Assembly: GCA_028874905.1 (NCBI GenBank) | Contig: JAPPGZ010000107.1 | Coordinates: 62,001 to 126,000 of the forward strand | Source: Gemmatimonadota bacterium | GTDB lineage: Bacteria > Gemmatimonadota > Gemmatimonadetes > Longimicrobiales > Gaopeijiaceae | Direction: 5' to 3' | Length of the DNA stretch: 64,000 bases | Part shown: one piece after another, positions 9,485 to 21,654 of the stretch | Layout of the letters: each line of letters begins with the position of its first letter | Position numbering within the stretch: the stretch's first letter is position 1 | Made by a program: the position numbers and the translations under genes | The notes under the pieces: generated by a model | Told to the model about the DNA's origin: nothing | The model's input: only the letters and a program-made list of their open reading frames with translations | The model's database searches: none

Positions 9485-10681
9485 GTGAAGGACACGGGCT
9501 CAATCGATACTTCGGTTGCAATGCCGCCGACCACCCAGCAACCGCCGGTCCCGCCCCTGTTCCGCGGACACGAAGCGCTCCGGGCATCACTGCGCCGCGC
9601 CCTCGACCGCAACGCCCTGCCCGCCACGGTGCTGATCCATGGGATGCCGGGTTGCGGCAAACAATCCCTCGCACTCTGGCTGGCTCGTGCCCGGCTGTGT
9701 GCCGCAGAGGCCGCGCGCCCGTGTGATCGCTGTGGAAGCTGTCGGCTGGCCCTGCGCCTCGAGCACCCGGACATTCACTGGTACTTTCCGCTTCCGCGCC
9801 CGAAGCGCGTTCACGGGCCCGGCAAGCTGGCGGAGGCCCTGGAGACTGCGCGTCACGAACGCCTCGCGGAGTTTCGAATGCAGCCACTGCGTGCCGAGGG
9901 AGGCACAGAGGTCAAGGGCATCTATCTGGCCGCGGTTCTCACGCTCCGCAGCCAGGCTCACCGGCGGCCGGCAATGAGCGACGAGCAGTTCTTCGTCGTG
10001 GGGGACGCGGAGCATCTTGTCCCTCAGGAGGCCAGCCCCGAAGCGGCCAACGCGCTCCTCAAGCTCCTGGAGGAGCCGCCCGATGGCACCCGGTTCATCC
10101 TGACGTCCGGAAAGCCGGGCAGCCTGCTGGAAACCGTTCGTTCCCGTGCGCTCCCAATCCATCTCCCGCCGCTTCCCACGAACGACGTTGCCTGCTTCCT
10201 GGAAGAGGAATGCGGGGCCGACCGGAATGCAGCGCGGCACGCGGCTGCGCTAGCGCAGGGGTCGATCGGCACGGCCCTCGGCTTTCTGGACCGCGACGGT
10301 TTTCAGGCGGATCAGCGCAGCGGCGCACTGAAGCTGCTCCGGATCGTGACGGGCGGGAAGCGTGCGGAGATCTTCAAGACGGCGCTGGAATACGGGCCCG
10401 CGGGGGCCAGAGGCCTCCTCGACCTGCTGGCCGCGCTGCAGCTGTGGATCCGTGACCTCGGGGCAGCCGGTCTCGGTCAGGACCACCGAGTGATCAACGC
10501 CGACGAGTTGCCGTACCTGCGCGATACCGCCGGGCGTCTGAAGCTGACGCCGGCGCGGATCGCCCGAGCGGTCGATCAGGTGGAGCGGGCCCGGATGCTC
10601 GCGCTCGGGAACGTGAACCCGCAACTCTTCGTCGGTACACTTCTCCTGGAACTGGAAAAAACACTAAACAAAATGGTTTAG
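9485..10681 (+). CDS. holB: DNA polymerase III delta' subunit (clamp loader)
   Basis: An AAA+ clamp-loader subunit of 398 residues. It shows Walker A-like GMPGCGKQS, a four-cysteine zinc module (CDRCGSC plus an upstream Cys), a [11 protein letters not shown] motif and LPTNDV preceding the helical C-terminal collar domain. It helps load the sliding clamp at primer termini. GTG at 9485 is the longest start; ATG at 9521 lies just before the conserved [11 protein letters not shown] and is equally possible. It is followed two bases later by moaC. Bacterial DnaX proteins share motifs, but length and the absence of the DnaX C-terminal extension favour HolB. Confidence 0.85.
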   Translation: MKDTGSIDTSVAMPPTTQQPPVPPLFRGHEALRASLRRALDRNALPATVLIHGMPGCGKQSLALWLARARLCAAEAARPCDRCGSCRLALRLEHPDIHWYFPLPRPKRVHGPGKLAEALETARHERLAEFRMQPLRAEGGTEVKGIYLAAVLTLRSQAHRRPAMSDEQFFVVGDAEHLVPQEASPEAANALLKLLEEPPDGTRFILTSGKPGSLLETVRSRALPIHLPPLPTNDVACFLEEECGADRNAARHAAALAQGSIGTALGFLDRDGFQADQRSGALKLLRIVTGGKRAEIFKTALEYGPAGARGLLDLLAALQLWIRDLGAAGLGQDHRVINADELPYLRDTAGRLKLTPARIARAVDQVERARMLALGNVNPQLFVGTLLLELEKTLNKMV

Positions 10682-10683
10682 TA

Positions 10684-11247
10684 ATGTCGGATTCGAGCCG
10701 CACAGACAGCAGTCGGCCGCCCACCTCCGTACAGGCCAAGGGCGACCCGGACGCCTCAACCACACGCGAGACGCTGACCCACCTTGACCCGGACGGTGAG
10801 GCAACGATGGTCGACGTAACGGAAAAGGCATCCACGGCCCGCCAGGCCGTCGCGCAAGGCCTGCTCAGGTGCTCGCCACGCGCTTTCCGGCTTCTCACGG
10901 AAGGCGGCAATCCAAAAGGAGATGTCGAACACGTCGCCCGTCTCGCGGGCATCATGGCGGGCAAGCGCGCGGGCGAACTGATTCCGCTGTGCCACGTGCT
11001 GCCTGCGGCCAGCATCGCCGTAGAGATCGAACCGGATCCGTCACTGCCCGGTCTGAGGGTCACGGCGAGCGCCAGCATCAAGGGACGGACGGGGGTTGAG
11101 ATGGAGGCCTTGACTGCCGTCTCCGTGACCTTGCTGACCGCATACGACATGCTCAAGTCCGTCGACCGCGGCATGACCATCGAGTCGATCGAATTGGTGC
11201 GCAAGTCGGGCGGAAGTTCCGGATCCTGGCAGCGCAGCCAGGACTAG
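10684..11247 (+). CDS. moaC: Cyclic pyranopterin monophosphate synthase MoaC
   Basis: MoaC converts 3',8-cyclo-7,8-dihydro-GTP to cyclic pyranopterin monophosphate in molybdenum cofactor synthesis. The 187-residue protein has an N-terminal extension of about 28 residues before the family core [18 protein letters not shown]. Conserved features are [20 protein letters not shown], and a C-terminal [13 protein letters not shown] with the catalytic Lys-Asp region. The ATG starts two bases after the holB stop. It is separated from moeA, at 19859, by about 8.6 kb, so the Mo cofactor genes are dispersed here. Confidence 0.95.
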   Translation: MSDSSRTDSSRPPTSVQAKGDPDASTTRETLTHLDPDGEATMVDVTEKASTARQAVAQGLLRCSPRAFRLLTEGGNPKGDVEHVARLAGIMAGKRAGELIPLCHVLPAASIAVEIEPDPSLPGLRVTASASIKGRTGVEMEALTAVSVTLLTAYDMLKSVDRGMTIESIELVRKSGGSSGSWQRSQD

Positions 11248-11263
11248 AGCAGCCCGTGGACTG

Positions 11264-13967
<2,704 letters not shown>

Positions 13968-13971
13968 CTAG

Positions 13972-14394
13972 TCAACGGGCGTGCGACTCATCCGGCTCCG
14001 GCCCGGGATCCGCGTCGTCCGTCGACGCGGCTGCGACTTCCGAGTCCTCGTCGCCGGTCGAATCGGCCGCCCGCTCCCGGTCTTCCGCGTCCGCCGCCCC
14101 GCCCGCGAGTTCGTCCATGAGCTGCCGGCCCGCCCTGGCGACACCGCTCAGGGCACGGTCGGCCGCGGCAACCACCTGAAATGCTTCGCGCAGGTTCGAG
14201 GGGTTGAAGGAAGAGTTGCGAAGCCGGTCCTCGATGCCCTCCGCGAGCCGCTGCAGTCCGCTCGGTCCACTCTCCACGTCGCCGGAATCGTACCGCGACT
14301 CGAGGAACTCGATGTAGTCCAGCACCTGATAGACCTGTGCCTCGGGGAGGCTCTCGATCTTCCGTACGACCCGGGCTCTGAGGACATCGTGCAT
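13972..14394 (-). CDS. Hypothetical protein, DUF2281-like N-terminus
   Basis: A 140-residue cytoplasmic protein with no recognised catalytic motif. The N-terminal helix IESLPEAQVYQVLDYIEFL resembles the short DUF2281 domain found in antitoxin-like proteins. The centre is helical, and the last 40 residues are acidic and probably disordered. It sits 25 bases upstream of guaB on the same strand and is divergent from an acyltransferase gene. The position next to guaB does not reveal a function. A stand-alone antitoxin seems unlikely because no toxin-like gene is adjacent. Confidence 0.6.
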   Translation of the reverse strand: MHDVLRARVVRKIESLPEAQVYQVLDYIEFLESRYDSGDVESGPSGLQRLAEGIEDRLRNSSFNPSNLREAFQVVAAADRALSGVARAGRQLMDELAGGAADAEDRERAADSTGDEDSEVAAASTDDADPGPEPDESHAR

Positions 14395-14516
14395 CTTCTA
14401 AGAAGCCGCCGACGGATCATTAACGCAAGCCGGGGTTATCTTCGAGCACATCCCGTACGTGCCGGGCGTCAATCGGTCGCTCCGCGGGCGCCCGATGGCC
14501 CACAAACGCCTTCCAC

Positions 14517-15329
14517 ATGTCAGATACGACCGACTACCGCTTCCTGCCGTTGCGCAGCGTCCCTCTCGGCGGGGAATGCGAGGCTCGATATGACCGCTGG
14601 CTAGCGTCGCTGGACGAGGAACTCTCCGACCCCGGCACCGACCGGTACGACTTCTGCCGGAGGGTCCTGGAGGAGATCTACTTTCCCGGCGGACTCGACA
14701 CGGCCAGCCCGATTCTCCGCGATCAGCTGGACCCGCGCAACGTTACGCTGGAGCCCGAGTACTACATCGACACCGACCTCGAGCGGTACGATCGGGTCAA
14801 GCCGCTGATCTGGCTCTGGGAGATGTTCGACAAGAGCCTGCTGGGGGAAAACGTGCACTTGGGCGTGAAGTTACGCCGCATGCTCGCCAAGCGGATCTTC
14901 GCACGGTGCGGGCGGAACTTCAAGGCTTTCCACTTCGTGAAGTTATCCTTCGGCTACGGGATCGAGGTCGGAGACGATGTGGTCGTGCATCGGCACGTCC
15001 TCCTCGACGACCGCGGTGGTATCCGGATCGGGAGCCGGGTGTCGATTTCAGACTATGCGAACGTGTACTCGCACAGTCACCACATCTGCGAGCCGCGCGA
15101 CGTGCGCACCCCTCGAACCGTGATCGGTGACGGCGTGCGCATCGCCTATCACGCCACCGTGCTCGCCGGAACGCACCTGGCGCCCAATTCGATGGTGGGC
15201 GCCGGGGCGCTCGTCACCAGGAATACGGAGCCCGACACGGTGCATGTCGGCATCCCCGCCAAGCCGGTGACGCGGAAGCCGAAGCGAAAGCGCCGGCCGC
15301 CCACGCCGGATCCGCTCGGCGAGCCGTAG
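14517..15329 (+). CDS. Left-handed beta-helix acyltransferase (hexapeptide repeat family)
   Basis: A 270-residue protein. The N-terminal 110 residues are helical and charged. From about residue 145 there are hexapeptide-repeat turns typical of the left-handed beta-helix (GIEVGDDVVVHRHV, GIRIGSRVSISDYA, MVGAGALVTRN) and a catalytic-type His pair in YSHSHHI. The C-terminus ends in a basic, proline-rich tail. The family transfers acetyl or other acyl groups to sugars or amino sugars. The acceptor cannot be told from sequence. It is divergent from the DUF2281-like gene and convergent with acs. Confidence 0.82.
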   Translation: MSDTTDYRFLPLRSVPLGGECEARYDRWLASLDEELSDPGTDRYDFCRRVLEEIYFPGGLDTASPILRDQLDPRNVTLEPEYYIDTDLERYDRVKPLIWLWEMFDKSLLGENVHLGVKLRRMLAKRIFARCGRNFKAFHFVKLSFGYGIEVGDDVVVHRHVLLDDRGGIRIGSRVSISDYANVYSHSHHICEPRDVRTPRTVIGDGVRIAYHATVLAGTHLAPNSMVGAGALVTRNTEPDTVHVGIPAKPVTRKPKRKRRPPTPDPLGEP

Positions 15330-15362
15330 CCGCCCGGGCGTCGGCAAGCGCCTGCTTCGCCG

Positions 15363-17315
15363 CTATTCCTCCTTCGCCTCGTAGCGCTCCTTCAGGCCCT
15401 GTACCACTGCGGGATCCGCCAGGGTCGTCGTATCGCCCAGCGCACGGCCGGCCGCGATGTCGCCGAGGAGCCTCCGCATGATCTTGCCGGACCGCGTCTT
15501 GGGGAGATCGGCGGTGAACAGGATGTCCTCCGGCCGGGCGATCGGTCCTATGGCGCTGGCCACGTGGGCGCGCAATTCCGCAGCCAGGGCATCGCTCGCC
15601 TCGAACTTCTGCATCAGGGTCACGAACGCGGAGATCGCCTGGCCCTTCACCGCGTGCTGCTTGCCCACGACCGCGGCCTCCGCCACCGCGGGGTGCTCGA
15701 CCAGCGCGCTCTCCACCTCCATGGTGCCGATCCGGTGGCCGGCAACGTTCAGGACATCGTCGACCCGTCCGAGGATCCACAGGTAGCCGTCCTCATCCAC
15801 CTTGGCGCCGTCTCCCGGGAAATACACGCCGTCCCACTTGGACCAGTAGGTCTCCCGGTAGCGTTCGTCGTCGCCCCAGATCGTCCTGAGCATCGACGGC
15901 CATGGCCGGGTAACCGCCAGGTATCCCGCGTCGACGCGTTCGCCAGCGTCGTTCAGCAGCGTGGCCTGAATGCCCGGAAAGGGTCGGCACGCGCTTCCGG
16001 GACGGGTGTGGGTGACGCCGGGCAGCGGGGTGATCATGATCCCGCCGGTCTCCGTCTGCCACCAGGTGTCGACGATGGGACAGCGCTCGCCGCCGATCAC
16101 CCGGTGGTACCACATCCACGCCTCCGGGTTGATCGGCTCTCCCACCGTCCCCAGGAGACGCAGGCGTTCGAGGTTGTAGGTTGCCGGCCACGCTTCGCCC
16201 CATTGCATGAAGGCCCGGATCGCCGTTGGGGCGGTGTAGAAGACGGTGACGCCGTACGAATCGCACATCTTCCAGAAACGGCCCTTGTCGGGCCAGTCGG
16301 GGGCGCCCTCGTACATGACCACCGTCGCCCCGGCGGCCAGAGGCCCGTAGACGATGTAGCTGTGCCCCGTCACCCAGCCGACATCGGCCGTGCACCAGTA
16401 GATGTCGTCTTCCTTGAGATCGAACACCGTCCGCGTCGTCGCATGCACCTGGGTGAGGTAGCCACCGGTCGTGTGGACCACCCCCTTGGGCTTCCCGGTG
16501 GTGCCCGACGTGTAGAGGATGTAGAGGAGATCCTCCGAGTCCATGACCTCGGGTTCGCACGCGGCGTCGACACCGGCGGCGAGGTCGTGATACCAGTGAT
16601 CGCGGCCGGCGGTCATCGAGGCGTCAAGGCGGGGGTCCGTCCCGCCGCGCGCGACGACCAGCACGTGCTCGATACAGGGGCAGCGCGCCACGGCCCGGTC
16701 CGCGTTGGCCTTGAGCGGCACGACGGATCCGCGCCGGTATCCTCCGTCCGCGGTGACAAGCACCCTTGCCTCGGCGTCGTTGATCCGATCCGCGAGCGAG
16801 TCCGGGCTGAATCCGCCGAAGACCACCGAGTGGGCCGCCCCGATCCTCGCGCAGGCGAGCATGGCAAAGGCGGCTTCCGGGATCATGGGAAGGTAGATCG
16901 CAACGCGGTCGCCCTTCTTCACTCCCAACCCCTTGAGCACGTTGGCAAAAACTGCCACTTCCGCGGCGAGTTCCGCGTAGGTGAACGTGCGTTGGTCCCC
17001 CGGCTCACCCTCCCACACCAGTGCCCGCTTGTCACGTCTCGGGCCGTCGAGGTGGCGATCAACACAGTTGTGGCAGACGTTCAGCCTTCCACCGACAAAC
17101 CAGCGCGCGTGCGGCGGATTCCACTCCAGCACCGTGTCCCACTTGCGGAACCAGTCGAGTTCCCCGGCCCAGCCTGCCCAGAAATCCTCGTATGCCTCCG
17201 CTTCATCGTAGATGGAGTCGTCGGGCACCACCGCCGCCGCGGCGAATTCCGGGGGCGGGGCGAAGAGTCGCTTTTCGGTGAGCAGCGCGTCGAGAGCGGC
17301 GCGGTCCTGTTTCAT
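15363..17315 (-). CDS. acs: Acetyl-CoA synthetase
   Basis: Acs activates acetate with ATP and CoA to acetyl-CoA. The 650-residue protein has normal family length and motifs: [11 protein letters not shown] (P-loop A3), [10 protein letters not shown], and the C-terminal [10 protein letters not shown] with the adenylation Lys, which protein acetylation often controls. It faces fur across a 108-base divergent intergenic region. Acetate activation would feed the citrate synthase and aconitase encoded later in the window. A propionyl-CoA synthetase is less likely because the active-site Trp region (WWQTETGG) is canonical for Acs. Confidence 0.97.
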   Translation of the reverse strand: MKQDRAALDALLTEKRLFAPPPEFAAAAVVPDDSIYDEAEAYEDFWAGWAGELDWFRKWDTVLEWNPPHARWFVGGRLNVCHNCVDRHLDGPRRDKRALVWEGEPGDQRTFTYAELAAEVAVFANVLKGLGVKKGDRVAIYLPMIPEAAFAMLACARIGAAHSVVFGGFSPDSLADRINDAEARVLVTADGGYRRGSVVPLKANADRAVARCPCIEHVLVVARGGTDPRLDASMTAGRDHWYHDLAAGVDAACEPEVMDSEDLLYILYTSGTTGKPKGVVHTTGGYLTQVHATTRTVFDLKEDDIYWCTADVGWVTGHSYIVYGPLAAGATVVMYEGAPDWPDKGRFWKMCDSYGVTVFYTAPTAIRAFMQWGEAWPATYNLERLRLLGTVGEPINPEAWMWYHRVIGGERCPIVDTWWQTETGGIMITPLPGVTHTRPGSACRPFPGIQATLLNDAGERVDAGYLAVTRPWPSMLRTIWGDDERYRETYWSKWDGVYFPGDGAKVDEDGYLWILGRVDDVLNVAGHRIGTMEVESALVEHPAVAEAAVVGKQHAVKGQAISAFVTLMQKFEASDALAAELRAHVASAIGPIARPEDILFTADLPKTRSGKIMRRLLGDIAAGRALGDTTTLADPAVVQGLKERYEAKEE

Positions 17316-17353
17316 TCACGGAGTATGGAAGCCGGCCTGCGAACCGGCAACCG

Positions 17354-17382
17354 TTGACACTGCGCCACCGGCCACACATGCT
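17354..17382 (+). promoter_or_regulatory. Possible sigma-70 promoter for the Fur-family gene
   Basis: A perfect -35 TTGACA at 17354-17359 is followed after 17 bases by a weak -10-like CATGCT at 17377-17382. The Fur-family GTG is 41 bases further on, with AGGAGG seven bases before it. Only the -35 is strong, so this is a visual candidate. Confidence 0.4.
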
Positions 17383-17423
17383 AGTCAGAGCGCTCGAACC
17401 GGTTCCACCGAGGAGGCAGCAAG

Positions 17424-17858
17424 GTGTCCCAGGTCAGTTCATCCGTGTCCGCGGATCGCCTCAGGGAGACTTTGGAGGCGCACGGGCATCGTTTCACGGA
17501 ACAGAGAGGAGCCGTCTACCGGTTTCTCTCCGGCACCGACACGCATCCGACCGCCGAGGATGTCTTCAACGGCGTTCGGGAGCTGGTCCCCGCGATTTCG
17601 CTCGCGACCGTCTACAAGAACCTGGAGACCCTGGTCGGGTGCGGAATGGCCCTGAAGCTGACGTATTCGGACGGCTCCGCCAGGTACGACGGACGAACGG
17701 ATCCCCACCATCACGCACGATGCACGCATTGCGGCACCGTGCGGGACGTTCCCGGGAGCCTTCCACGCGACCTGGTTGCCGGTCCGGACGCCTGCGCCGA
17801 CTTCCACGTCACGGGATACCGGCTGGAGTTGACAGGATACTGCGCGGATTGCGCCTGA
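17424..17858 (+). CDS. Fur-family metal- or peroxide-responsive repressor
   Basis: A 144-residue winged-helix regulator. The DNA-binding part spans about residues 10-85 (HRFTEQRGAVYRFL, PAISLATVYKNLETL), and the dimerisation part follows. Metal-site features are PHHHARCTHC and a C-terminal CADC, giving two CxxC pairs for structural zinc. The sequence looks closer to PerR/Fur than to Zur, but the subgroup cannot be decided by eye. GTG 17424 is supported by AGGAGG seven bases upstream. It diverges from acs, so it may autoregulate through the shared intergenic region. Confidence 0.88.
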   Translation: MSQVSSSVSADRLRETLEAHGHRFTEQRGAVYRFLSGTDTHPTAEDVFNGVRELVPAISLATVYKNLETLVGCGMALKLTYSDGSARYDGRTDPHHHARCTHCGTVRDVPGSLPRDLVAGPDACADFHVTGYRLELTGYCADCA

Positions 17859-17865
17859 GTCCCGA

Positions 17866-18150
17866 TCAGGAAGCCGAGGCGGCCACCCCCGCCCGGCCGA
17901 GGGCCGAGCGCAGACGACGCCGCAATTCCACGCTCGACATCGTCGCCAGCGTCCGCTCCGCCGTCCGGGTCGAGTTCCAGCGGACATCGGTCAATGCCAC
18001 CGGCTCGCCGCTCCCCCCGGACCGTTCCATGACGAGATAGAAGGCTCCCTTGTAGTCTCCACCCTCGGCCCGGGCTACGGACGCTACCCAGGTGTCGGCG
18101 CTGTCGTCAACGAACTGTCGCACGCAAATCCTCGCTGAACGGGTCGGCAT
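17866..18150 (-). CDS. Hypothetical small protein
   Basis: A 94-residue protein with no recognised domain. It has an N-terminal strand-rich half (WVASVARAEG, GAFYLVMERSG) and a helical, arginine-rich C-terminus (VELRRRLRSALGRAG). It is soluble, with no signal or membrane segment. It is convergent with the Fur-family gene (seven bases apart), and 23 bases downstream of the zinc-ribbon membrane protein's stop there is no gene to link it to. Codon use and GC are like the neighbours, so I treat it as a real gene with moderate confidence. Confidence 0.5.
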   Translation of the reverse strand: MPTRSARICVRQFVDDSADTWVASVARAEGGDYKGAFYLVMERSGGSGEPVALTDVRWNSTRTAERTLATMSSVELRRRLRSALGRAGVAASAS

Positions 18151-18173
18151 GACAGATCAATATAACGCCGGCC

Positions 18174-18977
18174 CTAGTCGGCGTCGCCGGACCCGAGCTT
18201 GCCCCTGTGCCTTACCTCGGGAAACTCGTAGTACAGCACCCCGTCGTCCGTGATTTCCGAGCGCACCCGAAACCCGTCGTCCATCGCGATCATGATCTTC
18301 TCGGCGGCGGGAATGGTGAGGTCCAGTTCCGCCGCCACGTCGGTGACCGTAAGAACCCCCTCACGCCGGGTCGCCAGCATCAACACCTTGCGGTTGAGGG
18401 CGTTCAGCACCGATTCGCGTCGTTGCTGGAGTGCCTTCCAACCCCATAGGAACAGGCCGGAGCCGGCCATGCCGATCGCTGATCCGATGACGACGGGCTC
18501 GAAGACGCTCGTGGAGATGCCGGCGGTGATCATGATGGTTGCCAGCACAGCCAACGATCCGCCGAATACGCGCCGGCCGATTCCGCTGGGCGGAAGCGGC
18601 GCCTCCCGCGTAGGCGCGGTCGACGTGGATCGGGTCTTGACGGGCGCGAGCGCCTCCGTCGAGAATCCTTCGCCCGGCTCCCGGCTGTGTTCCCAACCCA
18701 GCCCACAATTGGGACAAACGCGGCGGCGGCGGCGAAGGGCGTAATAGACGACGCCCCCCACGCCGTAGGTGAACACGCTGAGGCCGACCAGCAATCCGAT
18801 GTGGCTGGCCTTGCGGAAGTAGGATATGCCGTCACCCCGGTGGGCGCACCGGGGACACTGGCGGACATGGCGTTGCGACACGGGAACTCTCGAAGCGACC
18901 GCGGCGCCGCAGGTCGGGCACCGCCCCTCCCCAGCCCGAAGGGTCTCGCCGCAGGTCGAACACCGCATCAGATACAT
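18174..18977 (-). CDS. Membrane protein with zinc ribbon and LITAF-like split zinc ribbon
   Basis: A 267-residue protein. A first zinc ribbon has Cys6, Cys9, Cys20 and Cys23. A second set, CPRC (41-44) and CPNC (88-91), is separated by a hydrophobic segment at about 60-81. This layout matches the LITAF-like zinc ribbon, whose two halves flank a membrane-inserted helix. Two more hydrophobic helices follow (about 138-155 and 161-180), then a winged-helix-like C-terminus (LTVTDVAAELDLTIPAAEKI). I chose ATG 18977 because the cysteine module starts at once; earlier in-frame ATGs would add a basic stretch. Function unknown, cell membrane likely. Confidence 0.7.
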   Translation of the reverse strand: MYLMRCSTCGETLRAGEGRCPTCGAAVASRVPVSQRHVRQCPRCAHRGDGISYFRKASHIGLLVGLSVFTYGVGGVVYYALRRRRRVCPNCGLGWEHSREPGEGFSTEALAPVKTRSTSTAPTREAPLPPSGIGRRVFGGSLAVLATIMITAGISTSVFEPVVIGSAIGMAGSGLFLWGWKALQQRRESVLNALNRKVLMLATRREGVLTVTDVAAELDLTIPAAEKIMIAMDDGFRVRSEITDDGVLYYEFPEVRHRGKLGSGDAD

Positions 18978-19148
18978 GATCCTTTCGCCGGGGCGGATAC
19001 GGGCAACCATTCTGCGCCCACGGAACACCCCTTCCATACGAAACCCCAACCGACAGGATTCATTCCGGCCGGCAGCGGTCGGTACACGCCGATGAATCAG
19101 ATTACATTCACTGCAGTTTCGCGTAAACCACGATACAGACCCGAATCG

Positions 19149-19847
19149 ATGACCCTATCCGGTATCTCCCGTACCGCAGCGCTTCTCACCCTTTTTGCGC
19201 TTTTTGCAGACGACCCGGTCCGGGGCCAGTCCATACCTTCGCCCTACCGCTACATCGAGCACGGCCAGGAGGCGTCCGCACTGTGGGGCACGCTCTACCT
19301 CTCCACGGGATCGCTCGATCTGGGACCGAAGACGGCGTCCTTCCTGGGCGGCCGCTACGTGGTCGAGGCCAGCGGCCCGCTGTTCATCGAGGGCATGCTC
19401 ACCTACCTGCCGACGGTGCGGGACGTGATCGATCCGCGGAGGGCCGAAGGGGACCGCTCGATCGGCGAGACGGACGTTCACCTGTTCATGCTGGACGCGC
19501 GGCTGGGGTTCAGCCTGACCGGGCGGCGAACCTGGAACAGAATCAGCCCCCACCTGTTCGTGGGCGGCGGCATCGCCTACGACGCCGCGGGCCTGAGCGG
19601 GCTGGAGGAGATCCTGCTCCCGGAGGACGTCTTTGATTTCGGCACCGCTTTCACGGCCAGCGCAGGCACCGGAATCAAGCTGGCCATCTCGTCCAGACTC
19701 ATGCTGCGGGCCGACGGCAGCCTGAAGCTGTGGCAGCTGACAACCCCTTCCGGCTTTGACGACGGCACCAAGGATTTGGGCTCGATCGAGCAGAGCGAAT
19801 GGGCCAGCGGATACGGTGTCTCGGTCAGCTTGGCGCTACGCTTCTGA
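19149..19847 (+). CDS. Predicted outer-membrane beta-barrel protein
   Basis: A 232-residue exported protein. The signal peptide runs to about VRGQ (residue 27). The rest alternates hydrophobic and polar residues in strands typical of small barrels (ALWGTLYLSTGSLDLG, PHLFVGGGIAYDAAG, YGVSVSLALRF), and the chain ends in Phe, a usual barrel C-terminus. No ligand or pore signature is visible. ATG 19149 gives a compact signal; ATG 19092 would add 19 residues. It is divergent from the zinc-ribbon protein and followed 11 bases later by moeA. Confidence 0.65.
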   Translation: MTLSGISRTAALLTLFALFADDPVRGQSIPSPYRYIEHGQEASALWGTLYLSTGSLDLGPKTASFLGGRYVVEASGPLFIEGMLTYLPTVRDVIDPRRAEGDRSIGETDVHLFMLDARLGFSLTGRRTWNRISPHLFVGGGIAYDAAGLSGLEEILLPEDVFDFGTAFTASAGTGIKLAISSRLMLRADGSLKLWQLTTPSGFDDGTKDLGSIEQSEWASGYGVSVSLALRF

Positions 19848-19858
19848 CGGAACGCCGA

Positions 19859-21142
19859 ATGGGTGAATTCGAGAGCCTCGCGGCCGATTGGCTGTCCTAC
19901 GAGGAGGCCCTCTCACACGTCTTGAACAAAGCCTCTCCGATGCCGACTGCCCGCGTGCGGGCCTCGGACGCTTGCGGGCGATCCCTGGCCGAGCCCATCC
20001 GGGCCCGCGCTGATCTTCCCGCCTGGCCCAACAGCGCGATGGACGGCTTCGCGGTGCGGAGCGAGGACCTGGCCGCCCCCTCCGGCACCCCGATCACCAT
20101 GCCCGTGGCGGGAGCATCCTATCCCGGTTCCGTGCCTTTGGAGGATGTCCCGCGCGGCGCCGTGGTACGCATCATGACGGGTGGAGCCGTTCCGGTGGGG
20201 TTCGACACGGTGATACGGGTCGAGCACACCGACGGCGAGGCGTCCCCGGGAGGGGTGGTCGTTCACCGCACCGATGACCTGGGCAAGCACGTGCGCGCCG
20301 CGGGCAAGGACATGACCGTCGGCGAAGAGACCGTTCCGGCGGGAACAATCGTGCATTCGGGTTCCTTGCCGGTGATCCTCGCAAGCGGGCACGACCCGGT
20401 GGCCGTGTACCGGAGACCTCGCGTCGGGGTGCTCTCGAGCGGAGACGAGTTGGTGGGCCCGGATCGCTTCGACCGCGTGGTGGCAGGCCGCGCCGTGCCC
20501 GACACGAACCGGGCGATGATCGCCGCCGGTGTCCGCGAGGCCGGAGGCGTTCCGGTCGATCTGGGCGTCGTCGACGACGATCCCGAGTCGCTGGGCAACA
20601 GTCTTGATTCGCTCCCGGACCTTGATGTGCTGGTGACGACCGGGGGCGCCTCGATGGGCGAGAGGGACCTCCTCAAGCGAATCCTGCTCGACATGCCGTT
20701 TCGCCTCGACTTCTGGCGAGCCCGGGTGCGGCCGGGCAGTCCCATCTCGTTCGGACACCTGGGGAGCGAAGGCCGCAATCTCCCGGTTTTCGGACTGCCC
20801 GGGAATCCGGCATCGGCATTCGTGACCTTTCATGTCTTCGTCGTTCCCTACCTGCGGGCTTGCCTGGCATCTCCCCGCCCGGGAGGGACCACGGTGGTCG
20901 TGCGAACGGAAGCGCCTCTTGCCTCTCCGGAACGGCTGACGCAGTTCTACCGTGTGAAGCTGCAAGGACCGGCCTCTGGCCAGGAGTCCCGGTGGGCCCG
21001 TTGCTCGCTTACCGGGCCGCAAGGAAGCGGACTCGTCCGTTCGCTTCGGGACGCGGACGGTCTCGCGGTCCTGCCCGAGGGCATCACGCGGATCAGGAAG
21101 AACGATCCGGTCTCGGTGATGTTGCTGCCCGGTCCCCGATGA
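19859..21142 (+). CDS. moeA: Molybdopterin molybdenumtransferase MoeA
   Basis: MoeA inserts molybdate into adenylylated molybdopterin. The 427-residue protein has the MoeA domain order: N-terminal domains I and II (DLPAWPNSAMDGFAV, RIMTGGAVPVGFDTVI), the MogA-like domain III with SSGDELV and TTGGASMGERD, and domain IV. GLPGNPASAFVTF is the conserved metal-insertion loop. The start chosen, ATG 19859, is close behind the barrel gene. The last four bases overlap the next gene (ATGA), which ties it translationally to a peptidase lipoprotein of unrelated function. Confidence 0.93.
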   Translation: MGEFESLAADWLSYEEALSHVLNKASPMPTARVRASDACGRSLAEPIRARADLPAWPNSAMDGFAVRSEDLAAPSGTPITMPVAGASYPGSVPLEDVPRGAVVRIMTGGAVPVGFDTVIRVEHTDGEASPGGVVVHRTDDLGKHVRAAGKDMTVGEETVPAGTIVHSGSLPVILASGHDPVAVYRRPRVGVLSSGDELVGPDRFDRVVAGRAVPDTNRAMIAAGVREAGGVPVDLGVVDDDPESLGNSLDSLPDLDVLVTTGGASMGERDLLKRILLDMPFRLDFWRARVRPGSPISFGHLGSEGRNLPVFGLPGNPASAFVTFHVFVVPYLRACLASPRPGGTTVVVRTEAPLASPERLTQFYRVKLQGPASGQESRWARCSLTGPQGSGLVRSLRDADGLAVLPEGITRIRKNDPVSVMLLPGPR

Positions 21143-21579
21143 AACGTTGCTTCATTGCGCTCCTGGCCCTTTTCGCCATCTCGTGCCAGACGCCGCAGTG
21201 GCCGGTCGAAGGCCGGCTGAGTTCCCCGTATGGCATGCGTATGGAAGGCGTCCGAGGCGATCTGCATCGCGGCGTGGACATCGCAGCGCCTCACGGAACT
21301 CCGGTTCGGCCTGTCCTGTCCGGCAGGGTCCGCTTCGCGGGCACGATGAGCGGCTACGGTCAGGTGATCTGGATCGACCATCCGGATGACGTGATTACGG
21401 TATACGCCCACCTCTCCGAAATCTCCGTCCAGGCGGGACAGGAGGTGTCCAAGGGAACGGTGATCGGGCTGACGGGGCAGTCGGGGAACGCGCGCGGCCC
21501 GCACCTTCACCTGGAGATCTGGCGGTGGGGCCGCGAAGTGGACCCGGTCGCGATGCTCGGCCGTCCCACGGGAAGCTGA
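21139..21579 (+). CDS. M23-family peptidase lipoprotein
   Basis: A 146-residue murein peptidase domain, nearly without extra parts. The N-terminal signal ends at LFAISC, a lipobox. The LytM/M23 zinc site is intact: HRGVDIAAP (His and Asp) and GPHLHLEIW (His-x-His). Such proteins cut peptide cross-links in peptidoglycan or act as amidase activators when the site is broken; here it looks active. It lacks the coiled coil and LysM domains of many M23 envelope factors. It overlaps moeA as ATGA and is convergent with etfA. Confidence 0.88.
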   Translation: MKRCFIALLALFAISCQTPQWPVEGRLSSPYGMRMEGVRGDLHRGVDIAAPHGTPVRPVLSGRVRFAGTMSGYGQVIWIDHPDDVITVYAHLSEISVQAGQEVSKGTVIGLTGQSGNARGPHLHLEIWRWGREVDPVAMLGRPTGS

Positions 21580-21620
21580 AAGGTGTAACGTGGCGGCCGG
21601 GGTCGTGCCTCGGAGGACGG

Positions 21621-21643
21621 TTAGCTAGACTAAGCTAAGCTAA
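21621..21643. repeat. Short AT-rich hairpin and repeat between convergent genes
   Basis: TTAGCT (21621-21626) can pair with AGCTAA (21633-21638), and AGCTAA occurs again at 21638-21643, giving a small tandem element in a GC-rich background. It lies between the M23 peptidase and etfA stops. It could help termination in both directions, but there is no clear U tract. Confidence 0.3.
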
Positions 21644-21654
21644 GGTAGACCAGG

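Noticed and set aside
15564-17357. Open frame of 597 codons opposite acs
   Set aside because: Antisense to a fully conserved acs gene; composition and lack of motifs show a shadow frame.
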